From Tremella fuciformis (lineage: Eukaryota > Basidiomycota > Tremellomycetes > Tremellales > Tremellaceae): a DNA stretch of 64,000 nucleotides. The notes under the pieces are model-generated. The model ran no database searches. It was given only the letters and a program-made list of their open reading frames with translations, and was not told where the DNA came from. Of the stretch, positions 43,330-54,134 are shown piece after piece (positions within the stretch are counted from its first letter, which is position 1; each line of letters begins with the position of its first letter). The stretch spans positions 1,116,001 through 1,180,000 of the forward strand of contig CP136490.1 of assembly GCA_032768795.1 (NCBI GenBank), read 5' to 3'. Both the position numbers and the translations under genes were made by a program.

Positions 43330-44361
43330 ATGGAATCCGAGAATACGACTGCCCAGCAGCTCACTCCTGAGCAAGCTCTCCAAGCCCAACATGACATGAT
43401 TCTTCAACTTCAAGCTCAGATCAATGCTCTTCAAGTCAACTCCGCTACCGGCAGGCCTGAGCATACCAAGGAACCAAAGATCTCTCATCCACCGCCTTTC
43501 AGTGGCCGTAAGGATCAGACTCTGGAATTCTTGGCTAAGTGCAATATGGTCTTTGCTGTTCAACCTCGCACCTACTCTACGGACGTCACTCGCATCGCTT
43601 TTGCAACCAATCTACTTAAGGAGGAAGCCTATCGATGGGTCTTACCTTACCTTGGCATGGACGCAGAGGATCAACCAACCTGGCTCCATGCCTGGGACGA
43701 CTTCCAAATTGAATTCAAGAAGTATTTTGGCGATGCCAACATGGCAGAAACATCTCGCTTCAAGCTCCGCAACCTCCGACAAACCGGTTCAGCAAGTCTC
43801 TATGCCACAGAGTTCCAGCGCCACGCAGCATATGTCCACTGGAACAACGAGACCAAGAAGCAAAACTTCTTTGATGGACTCAAGGATGACGTCAAGGATC
43901 GACTTCTTGCTCCTGGCAAATTCAAGGATTATGAAGCTTTGGTCACTGCAGCAATCGAGTATGATGACCTTCTCTACCAACGACGTCGCACCAACAACAA
44001 TCCTCGACCATCAACACGCTTCACTCCCAGCGGCACTATGGCAACTCGTTTTAGCCCTTCCATCCGGCCCACCAATACCTTGGCACCTCGGACGACCACC
44101 TCGACTACTTTCACTCCAACCCCAATGGAAATTGATGCAACTCAAGCCAGAACCTTTGGACCGCTCACTCCAGCTGAGCGTGAACGACGCATCAAGGAGA
44201 ACCTCTGCATGTACTGCGGCAAGCCTGGTCACAAGGCTAGGGAATGCCGTACAGGCCAGCGCAACCAGCAGCAGAAAGCCCAGGTCAGTGCCACCACAAC
44301 TGCATCCGACAATGTCATTGCCTCCGACAATAAGGCAAAAAACATGCAGCCCCAGGCCTAG
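43330..44361 (+). CDS. Gypsy-B Gag, 343 aa
   Basis: Starts MESENTTAQQLTPEQALQA. A coiled segment is followed by a Ty3-type capsid region (FSGRKDQTLEFLAKCNMVF, WLHAWDDFQIEFKKYFGD), a Thr-rich linker and one CCHC knuckle (CMYCGKPGHKAREC, about residues 295-308). The stop TAG is at 44359. The last codons include the shift site that leads to Pol. Confidence 0.94.
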   Translation: MESENTTAQQLTPEQALQAQHDMILQLQAQINALQVNSATGRPEHTKEPKISHPPPFSGRKDQTLEFLAKCNMVFAVQPRTYSTDVTRIAFATNLLKEEAYRWVLPYLGMDAEDQPTWLHAWDDFQIEFKKYFGDANMAETSRFKLRNLRQTGSASLYATEFQRHAAYVHWNNETKKQNFFDGLKDDVKDRLLAPGKFKDYEALVTAAIEYDDLLYQRRRTNNNPRPSTRFTPSGTMATRFSPSIRPTNTLAPRTTTSTTFTPTPMEIDATQARTFGPLTPAERERRIKENLCMYCGKPGHKARECRTGQRNQQQKAQVSATTTASDNVIASDNKAKNMQPQA

Positions 44362-44383
44362 GCGTGTCCCCACCTCTGGGGCT
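44337..44383 (+). promoter_or_regulatory. Programmed -1 ribosomal frameshift signal (A AAA AAC plus hairpin)
   Basis: The heptamer A AAA AAC (44337-44343) sits in the gag frame as GCA AAA AAC. After a 4-nt spacer, AGCCCCAG (44348-44355) pairs perfectly with CTGGGGCT (44376-44383). The -1 frame is closed by TAA at 44331 and gag ends at 44361, so the shift must fall in a window of under 30 nt that contains this heptamer. After a -1 slip, reading enters the long pol frame. Confidence 0.85.
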
Positions 44384-47300
44384 CTCAACAGGGCACAACA
44401 CGGTACAGCAAAAACGTCTACATATCACGGCAACATCGCTATCGTCAACAATACTACCATCAACACCTAAGGACCACCTCTGCCTTCCCATCGTCATCAA
44501 ACATGGGAACTCAAGCTACGACACTCTTGCAATGATTGACTCTGGTGCCACTGCCAGTTTCATCAACTCAAGCTTCCTCGACACGACCAACATCCCTCGT
44601 ATCTCCAAGGTCACGCCCCTGGAGGTTTCAGTCATTGATGGGCGACCTATTGCTTCTGGCGCCATCACACACCACACAGCACCTATGTCACTGTGCCTTC
44701 ATGGTCATGAAGAGACAATCTCTCTTGACATCACATCACTCGGCACCTATCCAGTCATCCTTGGCCTTCCATGGCTCTCTCGACACAACCCAAGCATTGA
44801 TTGGTCCCGTCAGACCATCAAGTTCTCCTCTCCGCTCTGCCTGGAGCAGTGCAGCAGGTATGACAAACCTGTAGAGGCAGATTCTGCTCCTCAGTCACAT
44901 CGAATTACAAGAAAGCGCGCCGGTAACCTGCCTAGCAAGAAAGCTTCAGGTACGCCATCACAAGATCAACAAACCTCAAAATACGCTCCGCCACACATAG
45001 CCTTGGTCAGCGCGGCAGCCTTCAGAATTGCCATGAGAAACGCACAAATCTATGGCATCACCACGACAACTCAAGTTTCAGGCCTCATCGATCCATCACC
45101 AGCACAGGACGATGACGACACCTCGGATCTCAACTTCCAGCAACTCAAGGAGATCATTCCCTCAGAATTCCATGACCACCTTGAAGTATTCAACAAATCC
45201 AACTCCGACAAGCTACCAGACCACGGACCTTACGATCATGCCATAACACTTGAGGGCAATGCCCAACCCAAGTTTGGCCCAATTTACAGTCTGTCAGAGG
45301 TCGAGCTCAAAGCCTTGGACGAATACCTCAAAGAGAACCTCAAGAAAGGATTTATACGACCAAGTTCAAGCCCCGCTGGTTCACCCATCCTCTTTGTCAA
45401 GAAACCAGACGGATCCCTCAGATTATGTGTCGACTACCGGCAACTCAATAGCATTACTCGGAAAAACCGATATCCGCTCCCGCTAATTCAAGAATCTCTC
45501 GATCGCCTTCAAGGAGCCTCATGGTTCAGCAAGATCGACTTACGTGCCGCATACAACCTTGTCCGCATTGCCAAAGGCGATGAATGGAAGACGGCATTCC
45601 GCACCCGCTATGGACACTACGAATACCTTGTGATGCCTTTTGGGCTTACAAATGCGCCCGCATCATTCCAGAACCTCATCAACGATGTCCTCAGAGACTT
45701 TTTGGATGTCTTTGTCATTGTCTACCTGGACGACATCCTCATCTTCAGCAAATCAAAGGACGAGCACATCACGCATGTCAAGCAAGTCTTGGAACGACTA
45801 CAAGAACACCACCTTTGGGCAAAAGCAGAAAAGTGCACCTTCTTCAAGCATGAGGTTGATTTCCTTGGTTACCTTGTCTCTGACAAAGGAATCCGAATGG
45901 ACCCTCACAAAGTTGAAGCAGTCACAAACTGGCCACCACCAAAATCGGTACACGATGTTCAAGTCTTCCTTGGCTTTGCAAATTTCTATCGACGCTTCAT
46001 CAAAGCATACTCCAAGGTCACGTCACCACTCACACACCTCCTACGCAAGGGAGTCAACTTTGTGTGGGGAGACAAGCAACAATCCGCCTTTGATACACTC
46101 AAGCACTCTTTCACCAGTGCTCCGATACTTCAACACTTTCAACCTGGAAAGCCAATCATCATGGAGACAGACGCTTCAGACTTTGCTATTGCAGGTGTCC
46201 TCTCACATTCCGACATAGATGGGAAGCAACTTCACCCAATTGCCTACTACTCTCGAAAACTCCAACCGGCCGAACTCAACTATGAGATCTACGACAAAGA
46301 AATGCTTGCAATTGTGGAAGCATTCAAACACTGGCGGCCATACCTAGAAGGAGCAAAAGAAATCACAGTCTATACCGACCACAAGAACCTCGAATATTTC
46401 ACGACCTCCAAGGTGCTCAACAGACGACAAGCTCGTTGGGCGGAACTCTTAGCCAACTTCGATTTCAAGATACACTACCGACCTGGAGAAAAGATGGGCA
46501 AACCAGATGCCCTGACCAGGAGGTCAGACCTTCAAGGAGGGAGTAGAGCTGCCGAAGCACCTCCACACACACTCCTCAAACCCGGACAATTCATCATTGG
46601 TGCTTTACACAGCAACTCTGATAACTCGACAACTTCCGACATCATGGCCAGAATAGAGCAACTCCAGCCTGAGGATCCGATCCTACAAGAGCTACTGCCT
46701 AATCTGCGCAATACAAATCGACCAATACCCATGGAATTACAAGACAAATTGAAAGATTTCACCCTCGACAAGAACATTATCCGATATCAACAAAGGGTCT
46801 ACGTCCCAAACAATCAGGATCTCAAAATCGACCTACTGCACCAGTGTCACAACACCCCTACCGCAGGACACTTTGGACAACAGAAGACATTCCAACTTCT
46901 AGCTCGACACTACTACTTTCCTGGCATGCGACAATTTACCAATACCTATGTGGACGGATGTCACACATGCGCACGGAATAAAATACCTCGACACAAACCC
47001 TACGGACCTCTTCAACCGCTTCCGGTACCCAGCAAACCTTGGCACTCAATTTCCATGGACGCTATTGTCAAACTCCCGGTATCAAAAGGTTATGACTCAA
47101 TCATGGTTTTTGTTGACCGCTTCACCAAACAAGCCCACTTTGTCCCATTCAAAGAAGATGGCTTTGACGCGCCCAACTTAGCAACAATGTTCCGACAAAA
47201 CATCTGGAGACTTCATGGACTTCCACACGACATTGTCTCAGACCGCGGATCAATCTTCAACTCGCAATTCTGGAGATCATTTGTCAAAGGCCTTGGAATC

Positions 47301-48212
47301 ACACCCAACTTCTCAACAGCCTTTCACCCACAATCCGATGGACAAACAGAACGAGTCAATCAAGTTCTGGAACATTACCTTCGATCATTCTGCGACTACG
47401 ACCAAGCCAACTGGTCCTCACTTTTGGACTTGGCAGAATACAGCTACAACAACTCAGTCCACTCGTCAACCAAGTTCACTCCTTTTGAAGCCAACTATGG
47501 TTATCATCCCAACGATCCAACAACTCCGCCAACATCAACTGTCCCTGCAGCACAGACACACCTTGAAAAATTACGCTCCTTGCATGAACAGCTCTCCAAC
47601 AATATCAAGACCGCCCAAGAGCATTACACCAAGTTCTACAACCGAAAAATCAAGGAGATCAATGCCAAAGACCAACCACTCTTCAAAGTAGGAGATCAAG
47701 TCTTCCTGAATCGAAGGAACATACAAACACTTCGACCCTCGCTCAAGCTCGACCAAAGGATGCTCGGACCGTTCAAGATCATTGAGGCTACTTCCTCTCC
47801 GCTCGCATTCAGATTGGAGCTTCCGCCATCCATGAACATACACCCAGTCTTCCACGTCAACCTTCTCGAACCGATGCGTCACGGACACCCTCAGCAACCA
47901 CAAGATCCACCACCACGCATTGAAGTCAATGGACAAGAAGAATACATCATCGACAGAATCCTCGACTCTCGAATCAGCTCAGACAATGGTTACGATTACC
48001 TTGTCAGCTGGAAAGACTACTCAAGCGCCCACAACTCATGGGAACCATGGGAAAACGTCCACGACACCACCGCCTATCAAAAATTCCATCGACAACATGC
48101 TCAGGACCCAAACCACCATTTCCCTTCCAGTTCAACAAACTCAAAGCGCACTACAGCACTCGACAAAAGATCTAAGTCCAGATCAAACCGGCTCAGAGGA
48201 CTTCGCCCTTAG
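44343..48212 (+). CDS. Gypsy-B Pol, about 1289 aa, expressed by -1 frameshift
   Basis: The start given is the first codon after the slip. Protease (AMIDSGATASFINSSF), reverse transcriptase (LRLCVDYRQLNSIT, VYLDDILIFSK), RNase H (METDASDFAIAGVLS, YDKEMLAIVEA), integrase zinc finger (HNTPTAGHFGQQKTF ... CHTCARNK), core (SMDAIVKLPVS, IVSDRGSIFNSQFW, QSDGQTERVNQ) and a chromodomain (DRILDSRISSDNGYDYLVSW, SWEPWENV). A Ty3/Gypsy chromovirus of a family different from Gypsy-A. All catalytic residues expected are present. Stop at 48210, about 15 nt before the 3' LTR. Confidence 0.94.
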   Translation, partial: HAAPGLGVSPPLGLSTGHNTVQQKRLHITATSLSSTILPSTPKDHLCLPIVIKHGNSSYDTLAMIDSGATASFINSSFLDTTNIPRISKVTPLEVSVIDGRPIASGAITHHTAPMSLCLHGHEETISLDITSLGTYPVILGLPWLSRHNPSIDWSRQTIKFSSPLCLEQCSRYDKPVEADSAPQSHRITRKRAGNLPSKKASGTPSQDQQTSKYAPPHIALVSAAAFRIAMRNAQIYGITTTTQVSGLIDPSPAQDDDDTSDLNFQQLKEIIPSEFHDHLEVFNKSNSDKLPDHGPYDHAITLEGNAQPKFGPIYSLSEVELKALDEYLKENLKKGFIRPSSSPAGSPILFVKKPDGSLRLCVDYRQLNSITRKNRYPLPLIQESLDRLQGASWFSKIDLRAAYNLVRIAKGDEWKTAFRTRYGHYEYLVMPFGLTNAPASFQNLINDVLRDFLDVFVIVYLDDILIFSKSKDEHITHVKQVLERLQEHHLWAKAEKCTFFKHEVDFLGYLVSDKGIRMDPHKVEAVTNWPPPKSVHDVQVFLGFANFYRRFIKAYSKVTSPLTHLLRKGVNFVWGDKQQSAFDTLKHSFTSAPILQHFQPGKPIIMETDASDFAIAGVLSHSDIDGKQLHPIAYYSRKLQPAELNYEIYDKEMLAIVEAFKHWRPYLEGAKEITVYTDHKNLEYFTTSKVLNRRQARWAELLANFDFKIHYRPGEKMGKPDALTRRSDLQGGSRAAEAPPHTLLKPGQFIIGALHSNSDNSTTSDIMARIEQLQPEDPILQELLPNLRNTNRPIPMELQDKLKDFTLDKNIIRYQQRVYVPNNQDLKIDLLHQCHNTPTAGHFGQQKTFQLLARHYYFPGMRQFTNTYVDGCHTCARNKIPRHKPYGPLQPLPVPSKPWHSISMDAIVKLPVSKGYDSIMVFVDRFTKQAHFVPFKEDGFDAPNLATMFRQNIWRLHGLPHDIVSDRGSIFNSQFWRSFVKGLGITPNFSTAFHPQSDGQTERVNQVLEHYLRSFCDYDQANWSSLLDLAEYSYNNSVHSSTKFTPFEANYGYHPNDPTTPPTSTVPAAQTHLEKLRSLHEQLSNNIKTAQEHYTKFYNRKIKEINAKDQPLFKVGDQVFLNRRNIQTLRPSLKLDQRMLGPFKIIEATSSPLAFRLELPPSMNIHPVFHVNLLEPMRHGHPQQPQDPPPRIEVNGQEEYIIDRILDSRISSDNGYDYLVSWKDYSSAHNSWEPWENVHDTTAYQKFHRQHAQDPNHHFPSSSTNSKRTTALDKRSKSRSNRLRGLRP

Positions 48213-48224
48213 AGGGGGAGCTCC

Positions 48225-48786
48225 TGTCATGACCGACCTCATCTCACACACAAGTCACCACTTTTTACGCCATTCGCCTACAAAACACAGTACTTTTTCC
48301 ACCGAACTGCTCAAACATTACCTCTTCTGGTACATCGCCGATTTAAGTCAGTACTTTTGTCGGTGATCTTCCCTGAAGTCAATACTTTTATCGGTGATCT
48401 TTCCTGAAGTCAATACTTTTTCCGGTGATCCTACTCGGCGGCCTTCAGCCACCTTTCCACTCCCAGTAATTATAGACAGATCTGCAGCGAGGAGAATCGC
48501 TTGCACTCGAGAAATATCGGCAGTAGGAAAACTTTTCTCATGGAATGGGTGGCAAAACGGGTGGCAAATCCCTTCGGCGTACATAGCCCTCTTGTCTATA
48601 TAAGGAGGCCACTTTCCGGCCAAGATAGTTTCTTCAGCAATGGATCTCTTGTGTCCCGTCACAAAAGTCACACAGCTGGTCTGAACCCAGCACTCTTGTC
48701 CTCGATCCCCCAGTCCCCTTGCTTTACGAGCCAGAGACTAGACCCCCTTGTGCCCTTTACCTTGGGCTACCCCTTCGAGCGTGACA
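48225..48786 (+). repeat. Gypsy-B 3' LTR (562 bp)
   Basis: Reads as identical to the 5' LTR at 42595. Confidence 0.95.
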
Positions 48787-50693
48787 CAGACGCCCTGTCG
48801 AGACGACCTGACCTGGCAGGGACAAGAGGCGGTGACAGTTACCAAACGGACTCGAAGGTTCGACAGGTGATCGAGACAATCGATGCTGAGAACGAATTGG
48901 ACCAAATAGTGACGAACTTAGAAGAGTCAAAGAAGACAGCTTCAATCGTCGAAGACCAGGAACCCCTTGAAATGTATGGGGTTACAACGACCGAATCACC
49001 CAGTACAGCAGACCCGAACACGTATGATTGGATCATCGATGGAAGCAGAGTAAGGGAAGGGTATATGAAGGACGAGCAGTGCAGGCAAGTCATCGAAGGG
49101 ATTGCCGCACAGAAACCGCTCGAAGATATTAGGAACGAATTGCGACTATCAAGCGATACTAGAGTCGAAATAGACCAACAAGGATTCATCCGCATCGACG
49201 GCAAAATCTATATCCCAGACTACGATGATTTGAGGTTCAAGATCATAAACTCAAGACACGACACTCCGTTGGCAGGACATCCAGGAGTTAAAAGGACTAT
49301 GAAGGCGGTTCAACGGGACTATTACTGGCCTGGGCTCACTGCGCACGTCACCAAGTACGTGTCGAGCTGCACAGCCTGTCTGCGCACCAAGCCTTTCAAC
49401 CAGAGACCAAGAGGTCAGCTACGAACCTTGGAAGTTCCACGCCTACCGTTCGAGGACATCACGATGGACTTCATCGAAGAGCTGCCAGTCTCAAACAACT
49501 TCAATTCAATACTAGTAGTGGTCGACCGCTTGACAAAGTACACAGTGCTCATACCCACGGTAACAAAGTTGAACGCACCCGAAATGTGTTCGTTACTATT
49601 CGATACGGTTTTCTCCAGATACGGACTGCCGAGCACGATTGTATCTGACAGGGGAAGTAAATTTGTATCAGACTTCTGGAGGAGTCTAACGGAGCAATTC
49701 GACATTCGATTGGCACTCAGTACGGCAAGAAGGCCGCAGACTGATGGTCAAACCGAGCGACATAACCAGAAAGTAGAGGGATTCATGAGGATCTTCACCA
49801 ACTTCGACCAGGACAACTGGGCACCGTTGTTGGCATTCGCCCAGTTCGCCATCAACAACGCCCATCACGATACGATAGGAATGACCCCGTTCTATGCGCT
49901 ACACGGATTTCATCCTAGATGGGTTCAGGAAATATTAGAACCGAATAAAGTCGACAATCAGCAAGCAAGACAACGTGCGAACTCAATGAACGAAGTTCAC
50001 TCAATCTGCAGGGAGAACTATGTACGAGCAGGAAAGGAAATGGAGAAGTACTACAACAGGAAGCACCAGCCGCAGGTCGAAATCAAGGACGGAGACTATG
50101 TCATGTTGGACCTCAAGGGCCTTAACACGAAACGACCCAGCAAGAAACTCGACTACAGGCGAGATGGACCCTTCCAGGTGGAAGAATCAATAGGAACACA
50201 CGCGAAGAAATTGAAGTTACCAGCGACGCTCAAGATCCACAATGTTTTTCATGTGTCCAGACTGCATCCTGTGGACGTTATTAGCGTCGAAGACAAACGA
50301 ATACGACCAAAAGGGCAACCACAAGGACTACCAACTATAGTGGAGCCTGATGCTGAATTTGAAGTCGAGAGGATTCTGGACTCAAGAAGAACAAGGAATG
50401 GGAAAGTCGAGTACCTAGTGGAGTGGAGAGGCTACGGGGACGATGAAGTGGGCTGGGAGCCGGAGGTGAACGTCAGAAACGCGGCAGAGGTTGTAAGAAC
50501 ATTCCACGAGCGACACCCCGACAAGCCCATTGGTCACACATTCGGAGGAATCAAGAAAGATAGGAGCTATTCAAAACGAATAAAGACAAATAGCGACAAA
50601 GAAGAGCCTATACGACCTAACAAACGACAACGAACTCAAGAGTCAGTCAGGCAAGAGACCGGGCACAGGCATAATCTAAGAAGTCGTCAGTAA
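48787..50693 (+). pseudogene. Gypsy-A Pol, second unit, 3' part
   Basis: Resumes at the CAGAC duplication with ALSRRPDLAG and continues through integrase and chromodomain to the stop, with one Glu/Lys change from the first unit. It is separated from the RT half by Gypsy-B. Confidence 0.92.
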
Positions 50694-50760
50694 CTATTAG
50701 TCCCAAATAGCACCCAGTGCGATTGAGGACTTCATAGGTACAACGATAGATGACTATATG

Positions 50761-52120
50761 CTACATTTCCCTATTCTTCCTCTTCAGCGACTCCAAAGTA
50801 CGAACAGCTGCCTCGGCTTCACCTATCTGGGAAATGCGCGAATGTATGTCCGCAAAAGTGCCCGCAGGGATAGTGACTGTCCCGGAGGTAGACGAATTCA
50901 ATCGAGCGCGTTCGAGTCCCTTCAGACCTTCCTTGAGGGAAAGGAAATGCTCTCGTAAAACCTGAAGATAAGGCGCGGGGTCTGAGAAAGAACATGCCGA
51001 AGTGCACACAGCACAGCGAATTGAGCCTGGCTTGACTCGACAAACAAGCTTGGCCTTGAGACAGCCTCGGCACGGTGGAACCGAGACCGGATATTTTTGC
51101 TGTTCGGCGAACTTCTCATTTGAAAGTGGGCGCGTGCCGCGAGCAGCACGCTTGGGCGGCGCCTCACCGGCTTTAAGTTCGGACGGCCGTTTGTAGGGCG
51201 GGGGGACATCGACAGTGTGGGACTATTCGTTACTATTAACCCCAAACAGTACGAGATCACTTGCCTTCGGAACAAACTTAGACGGGGTCTGACTCGCGTG
51301 GGCGGCTGACATGAACGTGGCATAGTCCTACAATTAGTTACTATTCGTAACGAATAGAAACTACTCACAATGGCCAGGATCTCGTCGGGATCAACTGATT
51401 CCGGAGTGGACGGAATGGGCTTGGTCTCGTCGAGCTCGCGAATAGGAGTATCGACAATGGCGCGTTGTTTCCCTTTCCCCTTGGAACCCTTCTTGCGAGG
51501 GGGTTCGGACTCTGTCTCCGACGAGTCCAGCTCGTCTTCGATGGCGGGGGGATCGGAGGAAAGAAGGAAGGCTGCTATTAGTTGCGGATAAAATCGAATA
51601 GGAACGACTTACTAGGGTCTTCATCGACGTTACCCTCGGGATCAGTAGTCTCGGATCCATCTGGAAACTATTAGGAACGAATACACACGAATACAAGAAA
51701 ACAAACACACCTTCGGATTTGTTGTCAGCCTCCGGGGCGGGCGACGAAGTCTTGTCTTGGGCGGTGTTCAGAGGGGCAGTGGGGGCACGTTCGAGAGCAG
51801 CGGGAGCTGAGACGGTGTCGGCGGGGGCGAGAGGCTGGGTGACGCCTTCTCCATCCGAGAGAGTGGGGAGGGCAGGTGTCTCATCTGCTATTAGTGACAA
51901 ATACGAGCGAGTAGTAGTAACTCACTCGGGTCCGCATCCATCTGGGTGAGATCTTGTCGGGTTTCGTTTGACGGAGCCAACTCGTCCAACTCAGGCAGGG
52001 GCGTCATAGCGGGCGAGGTGGACTTGCGCGTGAAGCGTCCCTTATGCTCTTGGTCAGTAATAGCCACGAACATGATCGAGTACTCACACGTCGTTGGGCG
52101 GATGCGCGAGAGCGGGCCAT
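50761..52120 (-). CDS. Antisense accessory gene of Gypsy-A, second unit, 367 aa
   Basis: Exact counterpart of 36430-37789, offset by 14331 bp; exons, introns and the Cys cluster are all kept. The two X-box-like palindromes recur at 52265-52277 and 52317-52329. The sense Pol of this unit is broken, but the antisense gene and its upstream sites are whole. Confidence 0.8.
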
Positions 52121-52430
52121 AGGGGTACGCCAAAGGTCAAGAAAAGTAGATGTACGAACGAACAACGAGAGGGCGCAGTCACGCCCTTATGTATCCTGCG
52201 GGCGTCTATCGGCAAAACGGCGTTACGAGTAAAAACGAGTATGAGGCAGTCGCAAGAGCGAGCGGTTGCTAGGCAACTAGGGTGACAACTCGCAGATGCT
52301 CGACATGTAGAAAGTCGTTGCTAGGCAACGGGACGATAAGCGACAACCGATAGGCGGTATCAGGAACAAATAAAAATCAGTCGCGACTAATCTTATCATG
52401 AAGGGACTCATGATGTAAAGGAGGGAGGAG

Positions 52431-53202
52431 TGTCAGGAAACCGACACGGCATCCTGACCACGAGACTACCACGAGGCAACTTCCGACGGAAACATCCAAA
52501 GGATCCTACGAACCGAAGAACGTGAGTACGATAGAACCGTCACTATTAGTCACGAATAACTACGACTTGCTCTTGAAAGCGCTGGAACAACCTGGAGAAC
52601 GATAGAAGGATACGTCTCAGCCTTCCATCGGCCGAGTTGAGATAGGAACGCACGCAAGGACAAGAGTCAGGTCCACGATAACGGAGGATAGAGTTATCTC
52701 ACAGTCAGGGCCACGGGGCGGAGACCGAGGACGATAAGGACGACGACGGGCACGCAAGGAGATTAGATGCAAGCCAGCGCGGAGAGAAGACGATAGAAGA
52801 GAAGAGAGACGACGAGAGAATACTAGAGAGTATTGGGAACGAGTAGAAGCGACTAGGAGAACGATGGAACGATCCACGAAGGACGATGCTAGAAGGATCA
52901 GAGTGAGAGCGGGCGAGAGTCAGCAGATACTTAAGAAGGAAGATCGCAGAGGAAGTTCCTCAGCGATCTAGTTAACTAGTCCTCTAGATAGAACGTCTAC
53001 TTAGAGAATCGACCGTACCAGTGACAAGAGATAGATAAGTGAAGTGAGTCTTGATCGCTCCTCACCCAGCTTGGTTCCACTCTACTCTTGTTCGTTACTA
53101 TCTGTTACGAATAGTCGTTAATAGTTAGCAGCTTGAACCGATAGATTGATTTAGGTGAGCTTTAGTTGGATCTAATACAGGTCACCGGGTACAGGTCTGA
53201 CA
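52431..53202 (+). repeat. Gypsy-A LTR 3 (772 bp)
   Basis: Matches LTR 1 and 2 except for GTGACAAGAG instead of GTGACGAGAG near 53023, a variant shared with the inverted solo LTR at 54135. The right flank is ATCAG, not the expected CTCAA. Confidence 0.95.
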
Positions 53203-54134
53203 ATCAGGCAGTCCCCTTGTGGGGGCTCCTGACACACATCGCAGAAATTCCATGTCAGCTGACCAGGACTACACCGTGGAGTTACTGTTAGAGCAAATTT
53301 CGGCTGGTATGGGCACAATCAGTCTGCAGAAGTTTCCATGGCGCCCGGGACCGTCCTTATATAGTCCAAACCCTATGACTCTCTTCTGAAATGCGAACTC
53401 CACTCTCCATGCTTCTCCTTTCTGACACTCTTTGGCAAACCAAACTTTGCCAAAAATGTCACGCCATTGCTACCAATCGCTGGTGTAATTTGATTCCATA
53501 TTTGGCGATACACGGTTGCTGGGGTGACTTTTTCACACGAAATTGTCAATGATTGTATGCTGATGACCGAAAGTGGGCGGCCTCGCTTTCGTATGATGTA
53601 CAGACGTTTAGCTATTGGATACACTGTCAGTACACACCCCTTGCGGACACAAGAGCGGAATGATAGGAGCGACTTGCTCGGCGTATGATTCACGGCGGAG
53701 GATCCGTCAGCAAGAATAGTCGACTTACTTGATAACAAGTGAACGCACAAGACTTGCCTCGACATTTGGCTTTGATTCTTTCGCTGGGATCTCACTCGGG
53801 TAATCACTCTGAGCAAGCCAGGCTTCCTAAGTTTAGGAACTGCTCGCAGCTGTGATGTGCATAGGCCGCGCTCTGCCGGTAAGCAGCACTAGGGTACTTG
53901 TATCATGTCAGCAGCAGCTGGTCCTCGCAGCCATATCTCGAGTGGCACACTGATTTGCAGAGACGGGGTCAGATGATGGCATGAAGGCGGGTTCGTCAAA
54001 AGAACCAATGTTGGAGCGAGGTGAGTATACAATTTCCACATTCTATGCATTGTAGCGCTATTGCGTGCACAGATCAGGGCTACATCCTTACCAAGCAGCG
54101 CCATGATTACCCGCTCACGCCCGGAGGGGTTGAG
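53203..54134. other. 932-bp segment inverted between two opposed Gypsy-A LTRs
   Basis: Its ends carry the wrong target duplications: ATCAG at 53203 and TTGAG at 54130-54134. Read in reverse complement, the segment begins CTCAA, matching the left flank of the Gypsy-A array (29961), and ends CTGAT, matching the right flank of the solo LTR (54907). The segment therefore flipped by recombination between the LTRs. On the minus strand at 53203-53253 it carries the first 17 codons of P4 (MEFLRCVSGAPTRGLPD). The rest is the former P3-P4 intergenic region; a 147-codon minus ORF at 53373-53816 has no recognisable feature. Confidence 0.9.

Larger units (their letters stand above)
42595..48786 (+). mobile_element. 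Gypsy-B chromovirus, complete, 6192 bp, nested in Gypsy-A pol
   Basis: LTRs 42595-43156 and 48225-48786 (562 bp, reading as identical), TSD CAGAC at 42590-42594 and 48787-48791. The uninterrupted target is visible in the first Gypsy-A unit near 34455. A polypurine tract (AGAGGGGGAG) lies just before the 3' LTR. Gag and Pol frames are both intact. Identical LTRs and intact genes point to a very recent insertion, the youngest event in the block along with Copia-A copy 2. Confidence 0.97.
29966..53202 (+). mobile_element. Gypsy-A chromovirus tandem array (LTR-body-LTR-body-LTR)
   Basis: Three 772-bp LTRs (29966-30737, 38100-38871, 52431-53202) alternate with two nearly identical bodies (30738-38099; 38872-52430 with Gypsy-B inserted). 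A single unit is 8906 bp. The bodies differ at only a few positions, for example one Asp/Asn, one Thr/Ala and one Glu/Lys change in Pol. Left flank CTCAA (29961-29965); the matching duplication is now at 54130-54134 as TTGAG because of the inversion described below. Each body: gag, pol with chromodomain, then an antisense gene in the 1.7 kb before the 3' LTR. A shared middle LTR is the usual product of unequal LTR recombination. Confidence 0.93.

Noticed and set aside
53373..53816. 147-codon minus-strand ORF in the inverted segment
   Set aside because: No family feature, no likeness to P1-P4, and it lies in what was the P3-P4 intergenic region.
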